Assembly: GCF_001430825.1 (NCBI RefSeq)
Contig: NZ_CP010535.1
Location: 724,501 to 788,500, forward strand
Direction of reading: 5' to 3'
DNA: 64,000 nt
DNA from: Sediminicola sp. YIK13
Lineage (GTDB): Bacteria > Bacteroidota > Bacteroidia > Flavobacteriales > Flavobacteriaceae
The translations under genes were made by a program, and so were the position numbers. Positions 27,204 through 35,232 of the stretch are shown one piece after another. How positions within the stretch are numbered: position 1 is the stretch's first letter; the number at the start of each line of letters is the position of its first letter. Below the pieces are notes generated by a model. The model did no database searches. It worked only from the letters and a program-made list of their open reading frames with translations, and was not told the DNA's origin.

Positions 27204-27737
27204 ATGGCTACGATCTTGGCATTTGCAGGGAGTAATTCTTCCACATCAATTAACTTTAAATTGGTGAAATATACTTCAGGTTTAATACAACAAAATGAGG
27301 TTAAAGTAATGGATCTTTCCCTTTTTCCGGTACCCATGTACAGTGCCGATACTGAGAATGACCATGGTTATCCAGAGGATGTTGTTGGTTTACAGAAAGA
27401 TATTAAAAATGCAGATGGGTTGATAATTTCTGTCAATGAGCACAACAGCGGGCCCTCTGCATATTTTAAAAATTTAATGGATTGGTTGTCACGGGTAGAC
27501 AAACGCTTTTTGGAAGAAAAGAAAATATTTCTAATGTCCACATCCCCAGGGAAAAGAGGCGCTATTTCCTCTCTGACCTACGTGAAGGATACACTCCCAA
27601 GATTTGGAGGCGAAATAGCGACCACTTTTTCCTTGCCTTCCTTCAATGACAATTTTGATCCCGAGAAAGGAATTTTAGATGGGGAGTTGAAAGTTGAACA
27701 CCAAGAGGCCTTAGCGGATTTTTTAAAAACCTTATAG
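27204..27737 (+). CDS. NADPH-dependent FMN reductase family protein
   Basis: 177-residue flavodoxin-like NAD(P)H:FMN/quinone oxidoreductase. The N-terminal FAGSNSSTSINFKLV (7-21) is the FMN phosphate-binding loop; SVNEHNSGPSAYFKNLMDWLSR (about 76-97) corresponds to the family PEYNxSxPxxLKNAID-W motif, and STSPGKRGA (about 112-120) is the third FMN contact. Soluble. It starts a compact plus-strand run: pabB begins 7 bases after its stop. Substrate is not determinable. Confidence 0.88.
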   Translation: MATILAFAGSNSSTSINFKLVKYTSGLIQQNEVKVMDLSLFPVPMYSADTENDHGYPEDVVGLQKDIKNADGLIISVNEHNSGPSAYFKNLMDWLSRVDKRFLEEKKIFLMSTSPGKRGAISSLTYVKDTLPRFGGEIATTFSLPSFNDNFDPEKGILDGELKVEHQEALADFLKTL

Positions 27738-27744
27738 CAAATTC

Positions 27745-29043
27745 TTGCGAACAGAAGTCAATTTTACAGTAGCTGATCTCACAAAGTTTAAGGAAGCCTT
27801 ATTAAAATGGGCGCAACAGTTCTATGAGGTCGTATGGTTGGATAGTAATAACCATAAAGGACAATACAGCTCCTTTGACGGGCTTTTGGCCGTAGATGCG
27901 CTTACGTCAATGGTTACCGATCATCACAATGCTTTTGAGGAACTTAAAACATATCAGGATGGCAGCAAGGATTGGCTCTTCGGGTACTTGTCCTATGACC
28001 TAAAAAATGATGTGGAACAACTCTCCTCATCAAATTTTGATGGCCTTGGCTTTGCGGATATGCATTTTTTTCAACCCAAGCGCATCATACGGTTCCAGGG
28101 AGGGCAAGTTAATTTTTGTTATCTAAATATGGTGGCTGATGAAATAGAAGAAGATTTCAAAGCCATCACCAATCTATCCCTATTAAGAGATACCGCATCG
28201 CCGGCCGATACCTCTATTCACATTAAAATGCGAATTTTTAAGGATGATTATTTCGAAAGAGTACGGCAGCTTTTGGCACGTATTCATAGGGGAGATATTT
28301 ATGAGGCTAATTTTTGTCAGGAATTTTATTTAGAGGACACCTGTATTGATCCCTTATTGACTTTTCAAAAACTAAATGCTATTTCCAAGCCCCCATTCGC
28401 CACGTTTTTAAAATTTAAAGATGTATTCGCCTTATCAGCATCTCCCGAACGCTACATTAAAAAACAGGGAACTAAAATTATTTCCCAGCCCATTAAGGGA
28501 ACTGCAAAACGGTCTTCGGAGCCAAAAGAAGATGAACAATTGAAGCTCCTTTTGGAAAATGATCCAAAAGAAAGGGCCGAAAATGTAATGATTGTGGACC
28601 TCGTGCGCAACGACCTTTCCAAAAGTGCCCAAAAAGGGAGCGTAGTAGTTGAGGAGCTCTGTAAGGTATATTCTTTTGAACAGGTCCATCAAATGATTTC
28701 CACGATCTCTGCAATTGTGGACACACACAAAAATCCGGTGGATATTATTAAAGAAACCTTTCCCATGGGCAGTATGACTGGTGCTCCTAAAGTTTCGGCC
28801 ATGAAAATCATAGAAGAATTAGAAGCAACCAAACGAGGCCTTTATAGTGGGGCTGTAGGTTATTTTACACCGGAAGGGGATTTTGATTTTAACGTGATTA
28901 TCAGAAGTATCCTTTACAATTCCTCTAAAAACTATGTTTCTTTCTCCGTGGGCAGTGCTATTACGGCAAAGGCCTCTCCTGAAAAGGAGTATGAGGAATG
29001 TCTTTTAAAGGCAAAGGCGATGAGGGTAGTCCTGGAAGGCTAG
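27745..29043 (+). CDS. pabB: Aminodeoxychorismate synthase component I
   Basis: 432-residue chorismate-using enzyme that makes 4-amino-4-deoxychorismate for folate. The PIKGT motif (249-253) carries the Lys (K251) that marks PabB rather than anthranilate synthase (PIAGT). Other family marks: IYEANFCQEF (185-194, E. coli IYQANLTQ), SASPERYI (231-238), EDEQLKLLLENDPKERAEN-VMIVDLVRND and GSMTGAPKVSAM. Start is a TTG at 27745, the only good match to the family N-terminus, 7 bases after the FMN reductase stop. No pabA or pabC next to it. Confidence 0.9.
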   Translation: MRTEVNFTVADLTKFKEALLKWAQQFYEVVWLDSNNHKGQYSSFDGLLAVDALTSMVTDHHNAFEELKTYQDGSKDWLFGYLSYDLKNDVEQLSSSNFDGLGFADMHFFQPKRIIRFQGGQVNFCYLNMVADEIEEDFKAITNLSLLRDTASPADTSIHIKMRIFKDDYFERVRQLLARIHRGDIYEANFCQEFYLEDTCIDPLLTFQKLNAISKPPFATFLKFKDVFALSASPERYIKKQGTKIISQPIKGTAKRSSEPKEDEQLKLLLENDPKERAENVMIVDLVRNDLSKSAQKGSVVVEELCKVYSFEQVHQMISTISAIVDTHKNPVDIIKETFPMGSMTGAPKVSAMKIIEELEATKRGLYSGAVGYFTPEGDFDFNVIIRSILYNSSKNYVSFSVGSAITAKASPEKEYEECLLKAKAMRVVLEG

Positions 29044-29105
29044 TACAAATAGGCAGGTTACCTTACCAAATATTTGTTTATTTTTAGCTTCAAGCCAAAA
29101 TTACC

Positions 29106-29927
29106 ATGCACCAAGAATACTTCCTTCCATTTCAAAAATATAAAATTGCCGTGATGTGTACCCAACCCCAAGAGATCTTGGGTGTAGTTGTATTATGCCA
29201 TGGTTTTGGAGAGCACTACAGGCGGTATTCGCCAGAAGTATTCCCTCTGCTTGAGAATGCCGGCCTTGCGGTGGTGGCCTATGATAATATAGGTCACGGA
29301 CAATCTGGGGGAAAACGGGGTCACTGCCCAAATTATCGGACCTTGTTGGATATCTTGGAGTTGGTCATCGAACGGGCCGAATCACTTTACCCCACGAAAC
29401 CCCTTTTCCTTTACGGACACAGTATGGGGGGCAATCTAGTCTTGAATTACGTTTTAAGAAGGAAACACCGCGTTAAGGGCGTCATTGCAACAAGTCCCTA
29501 TCTACGTTTGGCTTTTGAGCCTCCAAAATGGAAAATCGTTCTGGGGAAGGCAATGCTCAGTATCTACCCGTCTATTACGCTACCCTCAGGATTGGATCCC
29601 GAAGGTATTTCACGAATACCAGAAGAGGTTGAGCGCTATAAAAACGATCCGATGGTGCATGATAAGGTGAGTCCCATGTTTTCTTTCCCTGTGATGGACG
29701 CTGGGGAATGGGCCATCGCAAACAGTAATGTGTTAAAGGTAAATACGTTGTTGTTGCATGGAACTGGGGATCAAATTATCGATTACAAGGGAACCGTGGC
29801 CTTTCATGAAAATGCGAGCATCACTACCTTAAAACTCCTGGAAGGGGGCTACCATGAGCTGCACAAGGACCTTTGTAGCAAAGAAATGCTGGGGCTCATC
29901 AATAATTGGTTGGCGCAGCAACTTTGA
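29106..29927 (+). CDS. Alpha/beta hydrolase (serine aminopeptidase S33 / monoacylglycerol lipase type)
   Basis: 273-residue soluble hydrolase. Oxyanion-hole region CHGFGEH (31-37), nucleophile S106 in GHSMGG, acid D222 in LLHGTGDQIID and His250 in GGYHELHKD complete the triad. The HGxGEH...GHSMGG pattern and length match the monoglyceride-lipase/lysophospholipase subgroup (Hydrolase_4). No signal peptide. It lies between pabB (62 bases) and tilS (13 bases), without a functional link I can see. Confidence 0.88.
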   Translation: MHQEYFLPFQKYKIAVMCTQPQEILGVVVLCHGFGEHYRRYSPEVFPLLENAGLAVVAYDNIGHGQSGGKRGHCPNYRTLLDILELVIERAESLYPTKPLFLYGHSMGGNLVLNYVLRRKHRVKGVIATSPYLRLAFEPPKWKIVLGKAMLSIYPSITLPSGLDPEGISRIPEEVERYKNDPMVHDKVSPMFSFPVMDAGEWAIANSNVLKVNTLLLHGTGDQIIDYKGTVAFHENASITTLKLLEGGYHELHKDLCSKEMLGLINNWLAQQL

Positions 29928-29940
29928 GTACATTTACGGC

Positions 29941-31248
29941 GTGCTAGAGGAATTCAAAAATCATATCAAGATTTCTTTTCCCCACTTACGGGAAGGGAAG
30001 TTTTTATTGGCTTGCAGTGGAGGCCTCGATAGTGTGGTTCTTACCCACTTATGCCATAGTGCTGGCTTGGATTTTGCATTGGCGCACTGCAATTTTAACT
30101 TAAGGGGAGATGCAAGTGATGGAGATGAGGCTTTTGTGAAAAAACTAGCCGAAGATTTAAACAAGGAGTGTTATGTAATAAACTTTAATACAGTAGATTA
30201 CATGAATAAAAACAAAGTATCCCTTCAAATGGCTGCGCGTGAGCTTCGCTATGATTGGTTCCAAGGATTAATGGAGCAAAAGGGCTGGTCGACTTTGGTT
30301 ACCGCCCATCATGCTGATGATAACCTGGAAACCTTTCTCATCAACCTTTCCAGGGGAACGGGCATAGATGGACTTACCGGAATTCCCGAAAAAACAGCAA
30401 GTATTTCAAGACCCTTGTTGAAATATTCCAGGGTACAATTAGAGGCCTATGCCGAAGAAAGGAACCTGGAATGGCGGGAGGATCTTTCCAACCAGGAAAC
30501 CAAATATCTTAGGAATAAAATAAGACATCAAATTGTTCCGCTACTAAAGGAATTGCATCCCACTTTCCTAACTAATTTTAGTCAGACACAACATTTTTTG
30601 AGGCAGACCTCAGGAATTTCCCAAGACCATATCAACCACTTAAAAGAACAGCTTTTTAGGAAGGACAACGAGGTCATAAAAATTCCAATTTCAGAATTGA
30701 TGAAACTAAACCCTTTAGAGGGATATTTATATGCGTTGCTCCATGAGTACGGTTTTATGGAATGGAATGACGTAGTATCCCTGTTGACAGCAATGGGAGG
30801 CAAAGAAGTTCGTTCCAAGACCCATAGACTGTTAAAGCATAGGGAGTATTTGCTGCTTGAGGAAATCTCCGTTTCCCCAGAGTCGGAATACGCCATAAGA
30901 GAAGAAGACAAAGAGTTAGAGGAGCCTTTAAAAATATCTTTTGCTATAGTCGATAAAATCCAAGAGACCGGCAATACCATACTTTATGTAGATAAAGAAA
31001 CGTTAAAGTATCCCCTGACGGTAAGAAAATGGAGAAAAGGCGACTATTTTTATCCTTTTGGCATGCGTGGAAGAAAAAAGGTGTCCAAATTTTTTAAAGA
31101 CATAAAAATGGACCAGATTTCCAAGGAAAAGCAATGGCTGTTGTGCTCCGCTGACAATGTAGTTTGGATCATGGGAAAAAGAGGGGATGATCGTTTTAAG
31201 GTTACCGACAACACAAAAAAAATATTAAAAATCAGTATACAGGAATGA
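29941..31248 (+). CDS. tilS: tRNA(Ile)-lysidine synthase
   Basis: 435-residue essential enzyme that converts C34 of the CAU-anticodon tRNA-Ile to lysidine so it reads AUA. ATP-binding PP-loop SGGLDS (26-31), HHADDNLETFLINL and the RPLL..RVQLEAYA segment are typical; the C-terminal third (about 360-435) is the TilS substrate-binding domain with RKWRKGDYFYPFGM. I use the GTG at 29941: the open frame extends to 29854 but those residues overlap the upstream gene and match nothing. Its stop overlaps dsbD by 4 bases (ATGA). Confidence 0.95.
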   Translation: MLEEFKNHIKISFPHLREGKFLLACSGGLDSVVLTHLCHSAGLDFALAHCNFNLRGDASDGDEAFVKKLAEDLNKECYVINFNTVDYMNKNKVSLQMAARELRYDWFQGLMEQKGWSTLVTAHHADDNLETFLINLSRGTGIDGLTGIPEKTASISRPLLKYSRVQLEAYAEERNLEWREDLSNQETKYLRNKIRHQIVPLLKELHPTFLTNFSQTQHFLRQTSGISQDHINHLKEQLFRKDNEVIKIPISELMKLNPLEGYLYALLHEYGFMEWNDVVSLLTAMGGKEVRSKTHRLLKHREYLLLEEISVSPESEYAIREEDKELEEPLKISFAIVDKIQETGNTILYVDKETLKYPLTVRKWRKGDYFYPFGMRGRKKVSKFFKDIKMDQISKEKQWLLCSADNVVWIMGKRGDDRFKVTDNTKKILKISIQE

Positions 31249-33251
31249 AGAAGTTTATTACCGGGATTATAGTATTACTAACCCTTACATCGGTTTTTGC
31301 CCAAACAGAGGATAATCCAGTAGCTTGGACTTATGAGGTGAAGAAGGTATCAGATACAGAGTATGACCTGGTCATTAAAGGGGATATCCTGGAGGGGTGG
31401 CATATTTATTCCCAGTTTACTCCAGAAGGCGGCTCACAGCCAAGTGAATTTACATTTGGAGAGGCTGGCGAGCTATATGAATTGATAGGGGAGACCAAGG
31501 AGGGAAAAACCGTAAGGGAATACAGTGATATATTTGGAGTGGACGAGGTTTTCTTTAAAAACAAGGCTTTGTTCACACAGCGTATCAAAATGATAGACCC
31601 CAGTGTAGACCAATTGGAAGTTGCTTTATTCTATCAAATTTGTAAAGAAGTATGTATTCCCAAGGATGAAGTTTTTAATATTTCCCTGAGCGGTAAGACC
31701 GTGGTGGTGAATGAAAAAACGGTGGATCAACGAAGTATGGCCCTCAGTGAGGCCTTAGTGCTGGACCTTAAGAACAAGAAGATATTAAATGGCGATTCCG
31801 ATGGCGTGGATATGGGAAGCAGTCTCTGGATGATATTTGGACTTGGATTTCTGGGAGGTCTTATAGCCTTGTTGACACCTTGTGTTTTTCCAATGATCCC
31901 ACTGACAGTATCTTTTTTCACCAAACAATCACAACCCAAGGCTAAAGGTATAACCAACGCCCTGTTATATGGCTTTTTTATTATTCTGATCTATTTCCTT
32001 CTCAGTTTACCATTTCATTTGTTTGATTCTGTGGATTCTCAGATCCTGAATACCATAGCAACCAATGTCTGGTTGAATCTATTTTTCTTTTTGATTTTCA
32101 TCTTCTTTTCGTTCTCCTTTTTTGGGTATTATGAATTGACTCTTCCTAGTTCATGGGCCAATAAGATGGATTCTGCCTCCTCTAAAGTAGGCGGTGGTTT
32201 TGGCATCTTTTTTATGGCTGTTACATTGGCTATTGTATCCTTTTCCTGTACCGGCCCGATCCTTGGCGGGTTATTGGGAAGTACGGCCTTGGCCGATGGG
32301 GATGTGGCTACGAATTTATCGATTGGAATGTTGGGCTTTGGGGTGGCTCTGGCCTTGCCCTTTGCTCTTTTTGCCCTGTTCCCCGCATGGTTGAATTCAC
32401 TCCCTAAATCGGGAGGTTGGATGACGACAGTAAAAGTGGTACTTGGATTTTTAGAACTGGCACTGGCCTTTAAATTCCTGTCAAATGCGGATTTGGTAGG
32501 GAATTGGGGGATTTTTAAAAGGGAAATATTTTTAGGGATTTGGATCTTGTTATTTTTGCTGATGACCTTTTATCTTTTTGGAATGTTCCGTTTTCCACAT
32601 GATGGTCCCAAACAAAAACTATCCAAAACCAGATTGGGTGTGGGCCTTTTAAGTGGAGCATTTTCACTTTATTTAATCTTGGGATTGGCTAAGGTGAGCG
32701 ACTTAAAACTTTTGAGTGGCTTCCCCCCACCGGAGTTCTATAGTGTTTTTGAACAGGAGAGCGATTGTCCCTTGGGAATAAATTGTTTTAAAGATTTTGA
32801 TGAGGGATTGGCTTATGCCAAAGAAGTCAATAAACCTATTTTATTGGATTTTACGGGGTGGGCCTGTGTCAACTGTCGTAAAATGGAAGAAAACGTATGG
32901 AGCGAACCTGATATTTATCCATTGTTAAAAGAGGATTATGTATTGATTTCACTATACATAGACGATCGGAAACCGTTACCTGAAGATGGGCAGTTCGATT
33001 TTAAATATGAATCCGGTAGGGTGAAGACCATTAAAACAGTAGGTGAAAAATGGGGCACCTTCCAAACCCTAAACTTTAATGCGGCCTCCCAGCCCTATTA
33101 TGTATTGCTTACGCCAGATTTGGAAGTTCTTAACTCTTCCATCCAATATACAGACAAGGAAACCTATTTAAATTGGTTGAAAACCGGTTTAAAAAACTAT
33201 AGGTCCTTACAGCCAGAAAATCCTTTTAACCAAACTAAAGCCATCAACTAA
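31245..33251 (+). CDS. dsbD: DsbD-type protein-disulfide reductase
   Basis: 668-residue transmembrane thiol reductant carrier that moves electrons from cytoplasmic thioredoxin to the periplasm. Signal peptide to about 19; N-terminal DsbD-alpha domain with Cys133 and Cys137 (YQICKEVC); membrane core of eight helices with Cys213 (LTPCVFPM) and Cys335 (SFSCTGP), the pair that shuttles electrons; C-terminal periplasmic thioredoxin domain with CVNC (541-544). All three redox pairs are present. It overlaps tilS by 4 bases and shares one base with the next gene, so all three are co-translated. Confidence 0.94.
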   Translation: MKKFITGIIVLLTLTSVFAQTEDNPVAWTYEVKKVSDTEYDLVIKGDILEGWHIYSQFTPEGGSQPSEFTFGEAGELYELIGETKEGKTVREYSDIFGVDEVFFKNKALFTQRIKMIDPSVDQLEVALFYQICKEVCIPKDEVFNISLSGKTVVVNEKTVDQRSMALSEALVLDLKNKKILNGDSDGVDMGSSLWMIFGLGFLGGLIALLTPCVFPMIPLTVSFFTKQSQPKAKGITNALLYGFFIILIYFLLSLPFHLFDSVDSQILNTIATNVWLNLFFFLIFIFFSFSFFGYYELTLPSSWANKMDSASSKVGGGFGIFFMAVTLAIVSFSCTGPILGGLLGSTALADGDVATNLSIGMLGFGVALALPFALFALFPAWLNSLPKSGGWMTTVKVVLGFLELALAFKFLSNADLVGNWGIFKREIFLGIWILLFLLMTFYLFGMFRFPHDGPKQKLSKTRLGVGLLSGAFSLYLILGLAKVSDLKLLSGFPPPEFYSVFEQESDCPLGINCFKDFDEGLAYAKEVNKPILLDFTGWACVNCRKMEENVWSEPDIYPLLKEDYVLISLYIDDRKPLPEDGQFDFKYESGRVKTIKTVGEKWGTFQTLNFNAASQPYYVLLTPDLEVLNSSIQYTDKETYLNWLKTGLKNYRSLQPENPFNQTKAIN

Positions 33252-35140
33252 TGAGAAAACATTTAATCCTTCTATTTGCCATCTTCATGGCCGTTTCTTG
33301 TAGAAATGTCAAAGTACTGGAAAAAGAGATGCCGGGGGACGCCAAAACGGCCTCGGTAGAAACGTATAAGGCCAAGGAGCATTATAACAAAAAGGAAGTG
33401 ACCATCACCATGCGGGATGGAATCAAATTACATACCACCATATATTCTCCCAAAGACACCTCCAAAAAATATCCTATCCTTTTTCAACGTACCCCATATA
33501 GTTGCAAGCCCTATGGAACTGATGAATTTAAGACACAGATAGGTCCCAACATGAAAATGATGATGGAAGGGAATATTGTAGTCTATCAGGACGTAAGGGG
33601 AAGATGGAACAGTGAGGGCGTTTATGATAATATGAGGGCCTATATTCCCAATAAAAAGGAAGGAGAGACAGATGAGGCTTCAGATACCTACGATTCTATT
33701 GAATGGTTGGTAAAAAATGTTGACAACAATAATGGTAATGTGGGCATATGGGGCATTTCTTATCCCGGCTTCTATTCTACTTATTCCTTGTTGGATGCCC
33801 ACCCGGCATTAAAGGCGGTATCCCCTCAAGCACCCATAGGCGATTTTTACTTTGATGATTTTCACCATAACGGGGCTTATTTGTTGAGTTATTGGAGGGC
33901 TACTTCTGTATTTGGTTATATGAAGGATACACCAACCAAAGAAGAATGGTATACCTATCCGGAGATTGGGACACAGGATCAGTACCAGTTCTTTTTGGAT
34001 AATGGACCTCTTTCCAATCTGGATAAATACTATAAAGAGGACAACGTGTTTTGGCAGCAACTAAAAGAGCACCCAGATTACGATGAGTTCTGGCAGAAAA
34101 GAGGAATCATTCAGCATTTAGAAGATATAAGGCCTGCCGTAATGGTTGTTGGTGGATGGTTTGATGCAGAGGATCTTTATGGTCCACTGACCACTTATAG
34201 CACCATAGAAAAACAAAGCTCCAATTACAACACCATCGTTATGGGTCCATGGAGCCATGGTGATTGGGCTAGGAACAACAAAAGACAGGCCATTGGAAAT
34301 GTTTATTTTGGAGATGATATTTCCAAATTCTTTCAGGAAAACATTGAAAGTAAATTTTTCAACCATTTCTTAAAAGGTGAAGGGGAGCTAGAAAGTGAAC
34401 TTCCAGAAGCCTATGTTTTCGATACCGGTACCAAAGATTGGAAACAGTTTGATGCCTGGCCTCCAAAAAACACCAAAAAAGAATCCTATTATCTTCAGCC
34501 CAACCAAAGTTTGGGACAAAATGAGGTAAAAGGGAATACGGCCGAGGAATTCATTAGTGATCCCAAAAAACCCGTCCCATATACAGAGGATATAAAAGTG
34601 GTATTCACCCCTAGGAAGTATATGACAGATGACCAGCGTTTTGCCGCACGTAGGCCCGATGTGCTGGTTTTTGAAACCGATGCGTTGGAAAATCCAGTGA
34701 CCTTGGCAGGAGATATTCTGGCAAAATTGAAAGTAGCCACTACTGGTACGGATGCAGATTGGGTGGTGAAGTTGATTGATGTATACCCTGCAGACCATCC
34801 CGATTACGAGGAAACACAAGAGTACTTAAAAATGAGCAACTACCATCAAATGGTTCGAAGCGAAGTGCTTAGAGGGCGTTATAGAAATGATTTTTCTAAG
34901 CCGGAGGCATTTGTACCCAATAAGGAAACTGCAGTAAATATTAAGCTCCAAGATGTGATGCATACCTTTAAAAAAGGACACAAGATCCAAATACAGATTC
35001 AGAGTACCTGGTTTCCCTATATAGATATCAATCCACAGACATTCGTGAAAAATATATTTTATGCCAAACCAGAGGATTTCAAGAAGCAAGCCCATAAGGT
35101 GTTCAATAGTTCCCAGGTAGAATTCACCGTTTTAGAATAA
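33251..35140 (+). CDS. CocE/NonD family S15 hydrolase, lipoprotein
   Basis: 629-residue surface or periplasmic hydrolase of the X-Pro dipeptidyl-peptidase/cocaine-esterase/alpha-amino-acid ester hydrolase family. Lipobox AVSC with Cys17. N-terminal alpha/beta hydrolase with DVRGRWNSEG (114-123) and nucleophile S170 in GIWGISYPG; MVVGGWFDAEDLYG carries the Asp, and GPWSHG the His. The C-terminal part (about 420-629) is a jelly-roll PepX_C domain. Members cleave esters, amides or beta-lactam side chains. ATG overlaps the dsbD stop by one base (TAATG); a strong terminator follows. Confidence 0.9.
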   Translation: MRKHLILLFAIFMAVSCRNVKVLEKEMPGDAKTASVETYKAKEHYNKKEVTITMRDGIKLHTTIYSPKDTSKKYPILFQRTPYSCKPYGTDEFKTQIGPNMKMMMEGNIVVYQDVRGRWNSEGVYDNMRAYIPNKKEGETDEASDTYDSIEWLVKNVDNNNGNVGIWGISYPGFYSTYSLLDAHPALKAVSPQAPIGDFYFDDFHHNGAYLLSYWRATSVFGYMKDTPTKEEWYTYPEIGTQDQYQFFLDNGPLSNLDKYYKEDNVFWQQLKEHPDYDEFWQKRGIIQHLEDIRPAVMVVGGWFDAEDLYGPLTTYSTIEKQSSNYNTIVMGPWSHGDWARNNKRQAIGNVYFGDDISKFFQENIESKFFNHFLKGEGELESELPEAYVFDTGTKDWKQFDAWPPKNTKKESYYLQPNQSLGQNEVKGNTAEEFISDPKKPVPYTEDIKVVFTPRKYMTDDQRFAARRPDVLVFETDALENPVTLAGDILAKLKVATTGTDADWVVKLIDVYPADHPDYEETQEYLKMSNYHQMVRSEVLRGRYRNDFSKPEAFVPNKETAVNIKLQDVMHTFKKGHKIQIQIQSTWFPYIDINPQTFVKNIFYAKPEDFKKQAHKVFNSSQVEFTVLE

Positions 35141-35167
35141 TAGGATACCATGTTCAATTCCATAAAT

Positions 35168-35193
35168 AAGGCTGCCAATGTGCGGCCTTTTTT
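35168..35193 (+). terminator. Terminator after the S15 hydrolase gene
   Basis: 8-bp stem AAGGCTGC / GCGGCCTT (one G-U pair) with a CAATGT loop and a six-T tail, 27 bases after the stop. It ends the 27.2-35.1 kb plus-strand run, so the penicillin acylase gene is a separate unit. Confidence 0.87.
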
Positions 35194-35232
35194 ATTTCTT
35201 GAAATTAAGGTTATCTTTCATTCCGTAAAAAA